A stretch of DNA of 43,226 bases, taken from NCBI GenBank assembly GCA_948468225.1, contig CAOKHH010000012.1:1-43226 (forward strand), written 5' to 3'. Source of the DNA: an uncultured Clostridia bacterium (GTDB taxonomy: Bacteria > Bacillota > Clostridia > TANB77 > CAG-508). The translations under genes and the position numbers were made by a program. This document shows, piece by piece, positions 17,676-26,336 of this stretch (position 1 is its first letter; each line of letters opens with the position of its first letter). The notes beneath the pieces are model-generated. The model searched no databases, was not told the DNA's origin, and saw nothing but the letters and a program-made list of their open reading frames with translations.

Positions 17676-18449
17676 ATGGAAACACAATTAGAATTATGGA
17701 ATAATTTAAACGAAAACAATACATTACAAGAAGTACAAAAATACATAAAGGATGTAATAGATATTAGAGGATTTTCTAATCAAGAAATAGAGCAAACAAT
17801 GTTGTTGCTTTTAGAAGAGGTTGGAGAGCTAGCAAAATCTATAAGAAAAAATGCTACTAATATGAATATAGATAATAAAAAGATTAGTAATTATGATACA
17901 ATAGAAAGCGAAATTGCAGATGTTTTTATTGTGTTAAATAGTGTATGCAACAAATTAAATATTGATTTATTTAAAGCGTTAAAAGATAAAGAAGAGGAAA
18001 ATATAAAAAGAGTTTGGAATACAATAGATAAAAGCACAAAAGTAAAAAATAGAGTATTGATAACAGGTGCAGTGTTGAGTTCTGATAATTCTTCAGTTGA
18101 TACATACGAAAGTATTATTTCATTAGTAGATACATCTAAATATGAGGTATCTAGCCCATTAGATACAATGAAATTTGAAGGAAATGACATAGAGAGATAT
18201 GAAAGAGCAATGAATTTACTAAAAGATACTAAAATGATTATTGCAGAAATGAGTAGTATATCTACAGGGCAAGGTATGGAATTGCAAGAAGCAGTTAATC
18301 TTGGAATACCCATATTGGTTATAGCAAAAAAGGATAGCAAAATATCTGGATTAGTAAAAGGTTGTAAAAATGTTAAAGATATTGTTTATTATACAGAAAT
18401 AAATGATATTAAAGATAGAATATTAAAATTTATAGAACAAGAAAAATAA
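17676..18449 (+). CDS. MazG-like pyrophosphohydrolase fused to a nucleoside 2-deoxyribosyltransferase-like domain
   Basis: This 257-residue protein has two domains. Residues about 15-115 form a MazG-type helical domain with EEVGEL and the second acidic motif ESEIADVF (EExxE and ExxD, the Mg-NTP site). Residues about 125-257 look like the nucleoside 2-deoxyribosyltransferase fold: VLITGAVLS at the start, then IIAEMSSISTGQGMELQEA, with Asp/Glu and the GxxxE motif. One half would hydrolyse an NTP and the other act on an N-glycosidic bond, suggesting coupled disposal of an abnormal nucleotide. The fusion is unusual. Confidence 0.75.
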   Translation: METQLELWNNLNENNTLQEVQKYIKDVIDIRGFSNQEIEQTMLLLLEEVGELAKSIRKNATNMNIDNKKISNYDTIESEIADVFIVLNSVCNKLNIDLFKALKDKEEENIKRVWNTIDKSTKVKNRVLITGAVLSSDNSSVDTYESIISLVDTSKYEVSSPLDTMKFEGNDIERYERAMNLLKDTKMIIAEMSSISTGQGMELQEAVNLGIPILVIAKKDSKISGLVKGCKNVKDIVYYTEINDIKDRILKFIEQEK

Positions 18450-18468
18450 TAAATTAGGAGATATTAAA

Positions 18469-19044
18469 ATGAACACAAGTAGAAAACATATAATTATAGC
18501 AGGAGTGCCAAGAGCAGGAAAAACAACATTATGTTCATATCTTGCAAATTCGCTTAAATACCAACATTTAGCTATGGATGCTATAGTTATAGGAATTGAG
18601 CAAGCTTTCCCAGAAACAGGAGTAGTACATACTGATAGATGGGACTTTTTAGAAACAAGTAAGAGATGGATTAACTTTATAAATAAGATTTCTTCAACAA
18701 GTAATTATGATAAATTACCATACAGACTTGCATTTGATATATATCATATAACACCAAAAGAATATAGTGAAAATATAGATAAAGATTGTTGTGATATATA
18801 CTTTTTAGGATATCCAAACATTTCTTTAGAAGAAAAGTTTAAACAAATACGAGAGTTTGATACAGAATATGATTGGACAAGTAAAAGGGATGATGAAATT
18901 GTAAAAGCCCATATAAAAGATTACATAGAAATAAGCAAATGGCTAAAAGAAGAGTGTGAAAAATATAATCTACCTTTTATTGATGTTAGTGAAAATAGAC
19001 AAAATACATTAAAAGAATTAGCAGATAAAATATGTTCTATTTAA
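18469..19044 (+). CDS. P-loop kinase-like ATPase
   Basis: This 191-residue P-loop protein has Walker A IIAGVPRAGKTTL at residues 10-22. It has the look of small nucleoside or adenylate kinase-like enzymes: an acidic residue after MDAIV, and the short C-terminal helix pair. The substrate cannot be told. It directly follows the MazG fusion (19 nt), so a role in nucleotide metabolism is plausible. ATG 18469 follows AGGAG. Confidence 0.7.
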   Translation: MNTSRKHIIIAGVPRAGKTTLCSYLANSLKYQHLAMDAIVIGIEQAFPETGVVHTDRWDFLETSKRWINFINKISSTSNYDKLPYRLAFDIYHITPKEYSENIDKDCCDIYFLGYPNISLEEKFKQIREFDTEYDWTSKRDDEIVKAHIKDYIEISKWLKEECEKYNLPFIDVSENRQNTLKELADKICSI

Positions 19045-19093
19045 ACTATGAAAATTAGTTTTTTTATGATATAAATTAAGGGAGGTGAAATCT

Positions 19094-19438
19094 ATGGAAT
19101 TAGTAAAGTTTGAACAGGCACAAGAATTTAATAATAGTGATAAATGTAAAGTGTTAGAATATCCTACAAGTGATAAAGATATAAATTTTTCTACAGGAGT
19201 AATAAATGGGAGATACCCAGATAAAGGATATTGTGTAAATGAAGAATGTAAAGAACTAATTTATGTTATAGATGGAAATGAAAGTTTAAATAAAAAAGAT
19301 GAATGTATCAATTTTAATAAAGGTGACGTGATTTTAATAGATAAGGGAGAAATGTATTATTGGGATGCACACTGCATAATAGCTATGCCTTGTACACCTG
19401 CATGGTATCCAGAACAACATAAATTGATAGAAGAATAA
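19094..19438 (+). CDS. Small cupin-like protein
   Basis: This 114-residue, single-domain cupin-type beta-barrel has the second cupin motif KGDVILIDKGEMYYWDA, ending with the PCTPAWYPEQH tail. A typical first-motif His pair is not visible, so metal binding may be weak or altered. ATG 19094 lies behind GGAGGTG, giving a better RBS than an upstream in-frame start at 19085. Its ligand is unknown. Confidence 0.65.
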   Translation: MELVKFEQAQEFNNSDKCKVLEYPTSDKDINFSTGVINGRYPDKGYCVNEECKELIYVIDGNESLNKKDECINFNKGDVILIDKGEMYYWDAHCIIAMPCTPAWYPEQHKLIEE

Positions 19439-19453
19439 AAGGAGGGATTTATA

Positions 19454-20005
19454 ATGGAAAATTATTTTATAATACACGGATCTTTTAGTAGTCCGTTTTC
19501 AAATTGGTTTGGATGGCTACACGATTTTTTAGAAAAAGATGGAAAACAAGTATACACACCAGATTTTCCTACTGGAGTAGGATATCAAAATTATGAGAAT
19601 TGGAGCAATTTGTTTAAGGTTTATTTGAAATTAGGTTTAATAAATGAAAATACAACAATAATTGCTCATAGTATTGCACCAGTATTTGTATCAAAATTTT
19701 TAACAGAGAACAAAGTAAAGATTAAAAAGTTAATATTTGTATGTGGATTTAATAATTATTTAGGAATAGACAAAGACTATGATGCGGTTAATGAAAGTAT
19801 GTATTTTGACAATTTACAAGATGTAAAACAATATGCAAATGAAATAATTTGTTTCTATTCAGATAATGATCCTTATGTAAAATACGAAGCAGAAAAGGAA
19901 TTTGTAGATGCAGTTGCAACTAAGCAAATTTTAATTCCAAATGCAGGACATATAAATGCTGAGTTTGGATATGATACTTTTGAAGATATTGTAAATTATT
20001 TATAA
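19454..20005 (+). CDS. RBBP9/YdeN-type alpha/beta hydrolase
   Basis: This 183-residue serine hydrolase has FIIHGSFSSP at the N-terminus (oxyanion region). IIAHSIAPVF carries the nucleophilic Ser in a modified GHSxG elbow (Ala in place of Gly). YSDNDPYV supplies the acid and PNAGHIN the catalytic His. This is the YdeN/RBBP9 pattern. The substrate is unknown. ATG 19454 follows AAGGAGGG and is 16 nt from the cupin gene. Confidence 0.82.
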   Translation: MENYFIIHGSFSSPFSNWFGWLHDFLEKDGKQVYTPDFPTGVGYQNYENWSNLFKVYLKLGLINENTTIIAHSIAPVFVSKFLTENKVKIKKLIFVCGFNNYLGIDKDYDAVNESMYFDNLQDVKQYANEIICFYSDNDPYVKYEAEKEFVDAVATKQILIPNAGHINAEFGYDTFEDIVNYL

Positions 20006-20041
20006 TAAGTGATATAAATATTATGAAAGGAATGATGTTAA

Positions 20042-20911
20042 ATGGAAAAAGCAAAGGTTTATTTTACAAAAAATATAACTCCAGAAAATATGATTAAAAT
20101 GTATGAAGCGGTTAGTAAGAAACTAGAAGGAAAAATTGCTGTAAAGGTACATTCAGGAGAAGAAGGAAATCAAAATTATCTTCGCCCAGAATTTATGAAA
20201 CCAATAGTAGAATATGTTAATGGAACAATAGTAGAGTGTAATACTGCTTATGAGGGACAAAGAGATACTACAGAAAAACATATAAAATTATTAAAAAATC
20301 ATGGTTGGAGTGAACATTTTAATGTAGATTTAATGGATGCTGAAGGACCAGATTTAAAAATAGAAATTCCTAATGGAAAAGTAATTAAGAAAAACTTTTT
20401 AGGAAAGAATATAAAAAATTACGATTCAATGCTAGTGTTATCACACTTTAAAGGTCATCCAATGGGAGGATATGGTGGAGCCTTAAAACAATTATCTATT
20501 GGATGTGCATCTGGATTTGGTAAAGCATATATTCACGGTGCTGGAAATCCAGAAGAAATCTGGACATCTGACCATGATAAATTTCTAGAATCAATGGCAG
20601 ATGCAGCTTCATCAGTAGTTGAATATTTTAAAGGAAATATAGTATATATAAATGTTATGTGCAATATGTCTGTTGATTGTGATTGTTGCGAAAATGCAGA
20701 AGACCCTTGTATGAAAGATATAGGAATATTAGCATCTTTAGATCCAGTTGCAATAGATGAAGCTTGTATAGATTTAGTAAAAAATTCAGAAGATGAGGGA
20801 AAAGAACACTTTATGGAAAGAGTTAATTCAAGAAATGGTACACATACAATAGATGTAGCATCAGAACTAGGAATTGGAACAAAAGAATATGAATTGATAA
20901 ATTTAGATTAA
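20042..20911 (+). CDS. DUF362 domain protein
   Basis: This 289-residue DUF362 family protein is related to iron-sulfur proteins of uncertain function. Features include KVHSGEEGN at the N-terminus, LSHFKGHPMGGYGGALKQLSIG in the middle, and VDCDCCENAEDPC, a Cys cluster suited to an Fe-S centre. LDPVAIDEACIDLV is the typical C-terminal motif. No separate ferredoxin domain is attached, unlike longer family members. Its role in the cell is unknown. Confidence 0.82.
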   Translation: MEKAKVYFTKNITPENMIKMYEAVSKKLEGKIAVKVHSGEEGNQNYLRPEFMKPIVEYVNGTIVECNTAYEGQRDTTEKHIKLLKNHGWSEHFNVDLMDAEGPDLKIEIPNGKVIKKNFLGKNIKNYDSMLVLSHFKGHPMGGYGGALKQLSIGCASGFGKAYIHGAGNPEEIWTSDHDKFLESMADAASSVVEYFKGNIVYINVMCNMSVDCDCCENAEDPCMKDIGILASLDPVAIDEACIDLVKNSEDEGKEHFMERVNSRNGTHTIDVASELGIGTKEYELINLD

Positions 20912-20932
20912 AAAATATTTTATTGCAAACAC

Positions 20933-20985
20933 TGTAGGGGCACCGTTTGTGGGAATACCCCATAGGTTACGACACCACTGTGCCC
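20933..20985. repeat. 53-nt TGTAGGGG repeat, copy A
   Basis: It begins TGTAGGGGCACCG and ends CACTGTGCCC. Outer GGGCAC pairs with GTGCCC, and an inner TGGG-AATA-CCCCA forms a small hairpin. It matches 34738-34790 at 50 of 53 positions. A T-run follows the outer stem, so it could also terminate DUF362 transcription. Confidence 0.8.
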
Positions 20986-21010
20986 TTTTTATTTTAAGGA
21001 GGTTTTTATA

Positions 21011-21571
21011 ATGGAAAAAGTAGAAAGTAAGAATAAAAAAATAACAGATATATTATCAAACAGAAAGGCTAAATATATAGTTGGAACAGCTTTATTAAGC
21101 GTAATAGGAGTTGCTCTACCTAGAGTATTTCACGTAATTGCAGGAAGCACTGCAGGAGCAACATTTTTACCAATGCATATTGCAGTTTTAATAGCAGCAT
21201 TAACATTTGGAATTACAAGCAGTACAATAGTTGCAGGAAGCTCTATAGTTTGCAGTTATTTATTAACAGGTATGCCAACATTAGCGAGATTACCATATAT
21301 GCTAATAGAACTTGTAATTTATGCTGTTTTATTAGGAATATTTAATAAGAAATTCAATAGCTACATTTCTTTAATTACAACAATTATTTTAGGAAGAGTT
21401 TTATATGCAGGAGTATTATTTGCAGCAATTAATGTAATAGGATTACAAACTTATGGAATATCTGTAATAGAATCAATTAAAGTAGGAATACCAGGGATAA
21501 TAATACAATTAGCATGTGTTCCTATAATTGCAAAAATTATGAACGAAAGGTTAAACTTAAAAAATGACTAA
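21011..21571 (+). CDS. ECF transporter S component
   Basis: This 186-residue membrane protein of about six helices resembles substrate-binding S components of ECF vitamin transporters. LPRVFHVIAGSTAGATFLPMH, MPTLARLPYMLIEL and GRVLYAG are typical helix-loop patterns. The shared ATPase and T component are not in this window. The ligand is not clear, and no riboswitch was recognised upstream, where the 53-nt repeat sits instead. ATG 21011 follows AAGGAGG. It overlaps DUF1893 by 8 nt. Confidence 0.8.
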   Translation: MEKVESKNKKITDILSNRKAKYIVGTALLSVIGVALPRVFHVIAGSTAGATFLPMHIAVLIAALTFGITSSTIVAGSSIVCSYLLTGMPTLARLPYMLIELVIYAVLLGIFNKKFNSYISLITTIILGRVLYAGVLFAAINVIGLQTYGISVIESIKVGIPGIIIQLACVPIIAKIMNERLNLKND

Positions 21572-21968
21572 TTTAGAAATTGTAAAGGAAAGATTATATA
21601 AAACAAATGCAAGTTTAGTGGTATTATATAAAAACGGAGAGTGCAAAGAATATTACCATAAGCGAGTTGAAGATATTGTTGCTATATTAAAGGAAAATCA
21701 AGATGCATTAAATGGGGCGATAATAGCAGATAAGGTAATAGGAAAAGTTGCAGGAAGTCTTTTAACTGTGGCTAAGGTAGAAGCAATATATGCAGATACA
21801 ATAAGCGAATTTGCAATACCAGTTTTAGAAGAAAATAATATAAAATGCGAATATAAACAAAAAGTAGACTTTATTCAAAACAATGATAAAACTGGAATGT
21901 GCCCTATGGAGAATAGATTTAAGGATGAAGTGGATTTAATGAATATATATGACTATTTTGTTAAATAG
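21564..21968 (+). CDS. DUF1893 domain protein
   Basis: This 134-residue, single-domain protein has the motifs LVVLYKNGE, GAIIADKVIGKVAGSLL and NRFKDEVD, which match DUF1893, a family with a cytidine-deaminase-like fold. The catalytic zinc residues of real deaminases are not visible, and the function is unknown. It is coupled to the ECF S gene by overlap (ATG inside the stop region), so it may support uptake or use of the same compound. Confidence 0.75.
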   Translation: MTNLEIVKERLYKTNASLVVLYKNGECKEYYHKRVEDIVAILKENQDALNGAIIADKVIGKVAGSLLTVAKVEAIYADTISEFAIPVLEENNIKCEYKQKVDFIQNNDKTGMCPMENRFKDEVDLMNIYDYFVK

Positions 21969-21980
21969 GAGATAGAGATT

Positions 21981-22604
21981 ATGCCAAATTGGAAAGTTCA
22001 TTTAGAGGTAGCAAAAAGGTTAAATAAATATTTTAATTATGATAAAGAAGATTTAAATTTATTTTTACTTGGAAGCATACTTCCAGATATAAATAATTGC
22101 TATATTGTAACAGATATAGAAAAACAAGTAAATCACGAAATTACTCATTTTGGAACATATAAGGAGTTAAATTATACGAGTTTTTATAACAAATATAAAA
22201 AAGAAGTAGATAATAAAAATCCATTATTTAACGGTTTTATGGCTCATTTATACACAGATAATATGTGGAATAGAAATTTCTATAATAAGATTCAAAACCT
22301 AGAGGGATTACCAGAGAATCGTGATGAAATAAGAAAAATGAAGCAAAGCGATTTTAAAGTTTATAATAACAAATTTATAGAAGATACATTTAAAATAAAT
22401 GATATAGATAAAGCTTTAGAAGAAATAAAAAAGATAAGTGAAGTATCAATAATAGAAAAAGACATATTAAAAGTAATAAACTTTTTAGATAATCAAGAAA
22501 TCTATGAAGGACAGTTTTATTTTCATTCTATGGAAGAATTAGATAAACTTATGGATGATACAATAACAGAATATGTTAATTTTTATGGAGATGATAAAAT
22601 TTGA
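21981..22604 (+). CDS. Zinc-dependent phospholipase C-like protein
   Basis: This 207-residue protein begins PNWKVHLEVAKRLNK and has FLLGSILPDINN, INHEITHFGT-type His/Asp residues and FMAHLYTDNMW. These match the zinc-dependent phospholipase C/S1-P1-like fold family (PF00882). No signal peptide is seen, so it would be cytosolic, and the substrate is uncertain. It overlaps the next gene by 4 nt. Confidence 0.72.
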   Translation: MPNWKVHLEVAKRLNKYFNYDKEDLNLFLLGSILPDINNCYIVTDIEKQVNHEITHFGTYKELNYTSFYNKYKKEVDNKNPLFNGFMAHLYTDNMWNRNFYNKIQNLEGLPENRDEIRKMKQSDFKVYNNKFIEDTFKINDIDKALEEIKKISEVSIIEKDILKVINFLDNQEIYEGQFYFHSMEELDKLMDDTITEYVNFYGDDKI

Positions 22605-22930
22605 CAAGAGAAGAAGTAATAGAATATTGTTTAGAATTACCAAATACATATGAAGACTATCCATGGGCAGATGATGACTTTTCTGTTACAATAAAACATA
22701 CAAATAATAACAAATGGTTTGCACTTATAATGAAGGTGAAAGGTAAAATATATCTTAATGTAAAAACAAATCCAGATTATTCAGATATATTAAGAAACAC
22801 TTACGATTACATAATCCCAGGGTATCATATGAACAAAGAGCATTGGAATACAGTTATTATAGATAAAAATGTTGATGTGGGTATTGTAAAGGAACTTATT
22901 GAACAGAGTTATGAGTTAACAAAAAAGTAA
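22601..22930 (+). CDS. MmcQ/YjbR family protein
   Basis: This 109-residue protein starts at TTG 22601 inside the previous stop. EYCLELPNTYEDYPW at the N-terminus, NNKWFALIMKV, LNVKTNPDYSD and PGYHMNKEHWNTV are the family hallmarks. Members have a CyaY-like fold and are often called DNA-binding, with limited evidence. It ends the run that began upstream; a new promoter follows. Confidence 0.88.
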   Translation: MTREEVIEYCLELPNTYEDYPWADDDFSVTIKHTNNNKWFALIMKVKGKIYLNVKTNPDYSDILRNTYDYIIPGYHMNKEHWNTVIIDKNVDVGIVKELIEQSYELTKK

Positions 22931-22938
22931 AAAATGTA

Positions 22939-22967
22939 TTGATTACTTTTTTATGTTATAGTATAAT
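22939..22967 (+). promoter_or_regulatory. Promoter for the DUF4358 gene
   Basis: TTGATT at 22939-22944, a 17-nt spacer and a perfect TATAAT at 22962-22967 precede the ATG at 23004 by 36 nt. Confidence 0.6.
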
Positions 22968-23003
22968 TTGTACATAATAACAAAAGAAAGGAAGGATAGA
23001 ATT

Positions 23004-23597
23004 ATGAAAAAATCAACAAAAATAGCAATTATAGCAATAGCTATAGTATTAGTAGTTGCAATAATTGTTGCAGTAGTAATAGGGCTAAATTCAAGCAAAG
23101 ACAATAAAGAAACAACAGAACCTAGTAAATTAGGTGAAATTAGTAGTGCAGAAGATTTAGAAAAACTAATTGATAAAATATACGAAGGAAACGAAAATCT
23201 ACCAGCATTACAAACACAAGTAATAGAAGTGGCAGATGATATAACTGTTCATATGCTTACAGGACTTGAAAATGGACAAGATTTAGAATATCTTGTTGCA
23301 TCAGAACCTTTAATAAATGCTCAAGCATATTCACTTGTAATTGCAAAGGTAAAAAGTGGAGTAAATGCTAATAAAATTGCTGAAGAAATGAGTGAAAAAA
23401 TAGATCAAAGAAAATGGATTTGCGTTTCAGCTGAAAAAGTATATTCAACTAGTAGCGGGGATGTAGTATTTCTTGTAATGTCAGATGAAGAAACAGCAAA
23501 ACCAGTATATGACAAGTTTAAAGAAGTAGCAGGAAGTATTGGAAAAGAGTATGTAAAAGAAGAACCAGAGATAGAACTACCACCAGACATGCTTTAA
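23004..23597 (+). CDS. DUF4358 membrane-anchored protein
   Basis: This 197-residue protein has one N-terminal membrane segment (about residues 6-28) and an external domain of about 150 residues with LEKLIDKIYEG, LVIAKVKSG and MSEKIDQRKWICV, matching DUF4358. No lipobox Cys is seen, so it should be held by an uncleaved signal anchor. The start was moved from an upstream TTG-like frame to ATG 23004 because GAAAGGAAGG precedes it and the signal anchor then begins properly. Function is unknown. Confidence 0.78.
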   Translation: MKKSTKIAIIAIAIVLVVAIIVAVVIGLNSSKDNKETTEPSKLGEISSAEDLEKLIDKIYEGNENLPALQTQVIEVADDITVHMLTGLENGQDLEYLVASEPLINAQAYSLVIAKVKSGVNANKIAEEMSEKIDQRKWICVSAEKVYSTSSGDVVFLVMSDEETAKPVYDKFKEVAGSIGKEYVKEEPEIELPPDML

Positions 23598-23607
23598 TAA
23601 AAACATA

Positions 23608-23640
23608 AAATCGCCGTACCTTTTTACGGCGATTTATTGA
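23608..23640 (+). terminator. Rho-independent terminator after the DUF4358 gene
   Basis: An 11-bp perfect stem, AAATCGCCGTA at 23608-23618 with TACGGCGATTT at 23625-23635, has a 6-nt loop. AT-rich sequence follows. Confidence 0.85.
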
Positions 23641-23687
23641 TATATATAATTTGATTTATAGTAAAATATCTATTAAGGAGAATTTTT

Positions 23688-25073
23688 ATGGTATTTTCAA
23701 GTATCACATTTCTATTTTATTTTTTACCTATAGTACTCGTTCTTTACTATATTGTGCCTAAAAAGTGCAAAAACATAGTATTATTAGTTGCATCTCTTTT
23801 GTTCTATTTTTATGGAGAGCCGAAATATGTATATACAATGATTTTTTCAATAATTTCTACATATATATTTGGGATCTTACTAAATAAATATAAAAAATAT
23901 AATAAATTGTTCTTAGTGTTGTCCATAGCTATAAATATAGGAATACTAATTTATTTTAAATATACTAATTTTATAATACAAAATATAAACTTATGGTTAA
24001 CTAATAAAATAGATTTTATATATGTTGTTTTACCAATAGGAATATCTTTTTATACCTTTCAACTAATGAGTTATACTATTGATCTTTATAAAGGACAAGC
24101 CAAAGTTCAAAAAAATATATTGAAACTTGCGATGTATATTTCGCTTTTCCCACAGTTGATTGCGGGTCCAATCGTAAGGTATACAACAATAGAAGATCAA
24201 TTAGAAAATAGAGAGCATTCCATTTCAAAATTTGCATTAGGAGTTAGAAAATTTATAATAGGACTTGGTAAAAAAGTACTAATTGCAAATGTTTTGGGAG
24301 AGTTATGCAATAAATTTTTGTTAAGTAGTGATACTAGCGTTTTATTTTATTGGTTATATGGAATAGCAAATATGCTCCAAATTTATTTCGATTTTTCAGG
24401 TTATTCAGACATGGCAATAGGATTAGGAAAAATGTTTGGATTTGAATTTTTAGAAAACTTTAATTATCCATATATTGCAACAAGTATAAGAGACTTCTGG
24501 AAAAGATGGCATATTTCATTAAGCTCATGGTTTAGAGATTATATATATATTCCTCTTGGTGGAAGCAGAGTAACAAAACTAAAATGGATTAGGAATATTT
24601 TAATAGTTTGGTGTTTAACAGGGTTATGGCATGGAGCTCAATGGAATTTTATAATTTGGGGATTATACTTTGGAATTTTACTAATAATAGAAAAAGTGTT
24701 TTTAGAGAAATTTTTAAACAAATTACCACAATTTATATCAAGAATATATACTTTAATAATTGTTATGATTAGCTTTATTATATTTAGCGGAGAAAGCACT
24801 AAACAGATTATGCAAAATATAAGTGGACTTATTGGAATAAATGCTAACTTCTTTGTAACTCCAGAAAGCATGTATTATTTTAAAAGTTACTTAGTAATTA
24901 TTATATTAGGAATAATAGGTGCTACGCCACTTATGAAAAAAATATGCAATAATGAAAAATTACATAAAGCTATAAATATTTTAGAACCAATATGTTTATT
25001 AGCAATATTGGTAGTTTCTATGAGTTTTATAATAGATGGGTCGTTTAACCCATTCTTATACTTTAGGTTTTAA
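23688..25073 (+). CDS. MBOAT family O-acyltransferase (AlgI/DltB-like)
   Basis: This 461-residue polytopic membrane protein would carry an acyl (probably acetyl) group across the membrane for attachment to a surface polymer. The MBOAT core is visible: RDFWKRWHISLSSWFRDYIYIPLGG and the catalytic His in GLWHGAQWNFIIWG. The N-terminus (FSSITFLFYFLPIVL) is typical of AlgI-like members. ATG 23688 follows AAGGAG. It is followed by a DHHW protein, the usual partner, with a hairpin repeat in the gap between them. The polymer modified is unknown. Confidence 0.92.
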   Translation: MVFSSITFLFYFLPIVLVLYYIVPKKCKNIVLLVASLLFYFYGEPKYVYTMIFSIISTYIFGILLNKYKKYNKLFLVLSIAINIGILIYFKYTNFIIQNINLWLTNKIDFIYVVLPIGISFYTFQLMSYTIDLYKGQAKVQKNILKLAMYISLFPQLIAGPIVRYTTIEDQLENREHSISKFALGVRKFIIGLGKKVLIANVLGELCNKFLLSSDTSVLFYWLYGIANMLQIYFDFSGYSDMAIGLGKMFGFEFLENFNYPYIATSIRDFWKRWHISLSSWFRDYIYIPLGGSRVTKLKWIRNILIVWCLTGLWHGAQWNFIIWGLYFGILLIIEKVFLEKFLNKLPQFISRIYTLIIVMISFIIFSGESTKQIMQNISGLIGINANFFVTPESMYYFKSYLVIIILGIIGATPLMKKICNNEKLHKAINILEPICLLAILVVSMSFIIDGSFNPFLYFRF

Positions 25074-25192
25074 AAATAATCAGCATATTGCGTCGTTATT
25101 TTCAACGAGAAAATCCTCGATGTACACACGTACACCTCCGGTATTTCTCATTGAAAATGCTTAAGCCATATACTAATTCTTTTTAAAACCTA
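25064..25192. repeat. Nested-hairpin dispersed element, copy 1
   Basis: Outer arms TAGGTTTTAAAAA (25064-25076, including the MBOAT stop) and its complement (25180-25192) enclose a second stem (25098-25112 with 25144-25158, 14 of 15 paired). Inside that is TGTAC-ACAC-GTACA (25121-25134). Conserved unpaired blocks are TAATCAGCATATT, CCTCCG and ATACTAATTC. Copy 2 is at 43058. No ORF lies inside. Confidence 0.8.
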
Positions 25193-25227
25193 TGAAAACC
25201 ATGAAATTCGAAAGGGAGGTGTGTATA

Positions 25228-26313
25228 ATGCAAGATAAAACAAAAAATCTAATAATTACAATAGGGTTTGCTATAATTTTAATTTCTGTATTTGTTATAA
25301 ACTTAATATCAAAAGATAAGGCAATATCTGTAACAGAAAGAAGAAGGTTGGCACAGTTGCCAAAAATAAATATAGAAAGCATAAATAATGGAAATGCTGC
25401 AAAAAGTTTAGATAAATATGTTACAGATCAGTTTATGTTAAGAGATAACTTTAGAAATATAAAATCTTTTGTTAGTGTAAATATTTTGAGGCAAAAAGAT
25501 AATAATAATTTGTTTGAAAAAGATGGAGCTATTTATAAAATGGAATATCCATTAAGTAAGGAGAATCTACAAAGGTCAATAAACAAAATAAACAATGTTT
25601 ATAGTAAATACTTAGAGGGAATGAACGTGTATTATGCAATTATTCCAGAAAAAAATTATTATTTAGAAAATGATGACCATTTAAAAATAGATTATAAAGA
25701 AGTAGAAAAAATTGCAAAAGATAACTTACAACAAATGAAATATATTAGTATATCAGAAGGCTTATCTTTAAAAGATTATTATAAAACAGATTTACATTGG
25801 AAACAGGAAAATTTAAGAGAAGTTGTAAGTTTAATAGAAAAAGGAATGAACTTAGCAGATACTTATAAAACTAATTATACTATAAACGAAGCAGGAGATT
25901 TTTACGGGGTATATTATGGACAACTAGGAGTGAATGTATCACCAGATAAGCTATATACGTTGTCTAACGAAATATTAGATAATTGTACAGTATACAATTA
26001 CGAAACACAAACAACAGGATCAATTTATAGTACACCCAAAACAGCAGACAAATACGATACATATTTAAATGGGGCAACACCACTAATAATTATACAAAAT
26101 CCAAATGCTAAAACTAGTAAAGAATTATTGTTATTTAGAGATTCATTTGGAAGCAGTATAGCACCATTATTAGTAGAAAATTATAGTAAAATAACATTAA
26201 TAGATTTAAGATACATGTCAAGCCAAATATTAGATAAATACGTTGATTTTAATAATCAAGATGTGTTATTTTTATATAGTACAGTGGTATTGAATCAAAA
26301 TATATTAAAATAG
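25228..26313 (+). CDS. DHHW family protein (AlgJ/AlgX-like partner of MBOAT)
   Basis: This 361-residue protein has an N-terminal signal anchor (about residues 8-28) and an external SGNH-hydrolase-like domain. The DHHW motif appears as DLHW in KTDLHWKQEN. LLFRDSFGSSIAPLL carries the Ser of the GDS-type block (here RDS). Such proteins finish O-acetylation of exopolysaccharide or wall polymers with an MBOAT transporter, which lies directly upstream. ATG 25228 follows GGGAGGTG and is preferred to an in-frame start at 25192. Confidence 0.85.
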   Translation: MQDKTKNLIITIGFAIILISVFVINLISKDKAISVTERRRLAQLPKINIESINNGNAAKSLDKYVTDQFMLRDNFRNIKSFVSVNILRQKDNNNLFEKDGAIYKMEYPLSKENLQRSINKINNVYSKYLEGMNVYYAIIPEKNYYLENDDHLKIDYKEVEKIAKDNLQQMKYISISEGLSLKDYYKTDLHWKQENLREVVSLIEKGMNLADTYKTNYTINEAGDFYGVYYGQLGVNVSPDKLYTLSNEILDNCTVYNYETQTTGSIYSTPKTADKYDTYLNGATPLIIIQNPNAKTSKELLLFRDSFGSSIAPLLVENYSKITLIDLRYMSSQILDKYVDFNNQDVLFLYSTVVLNQNILK

Positions 26314-26336
26314 GAGTTTTTAAAGCGGAGGTGCAT

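Noticed and set aside
20912..21010. Riboswitch before the ECF S component
   Set aside because: The stem-loop there is the 53-nt dispersed repeat, found again at 34738 in another setting, so it is not specific to the transporter.
25064..25192. CRISPR array or tRNA in the hairpin-rich gaps
   Set aside because: No regularly spaced direct repeats, and no cloverleaf with a CCA or T-loop signature, were found there or elsewhere in the window.
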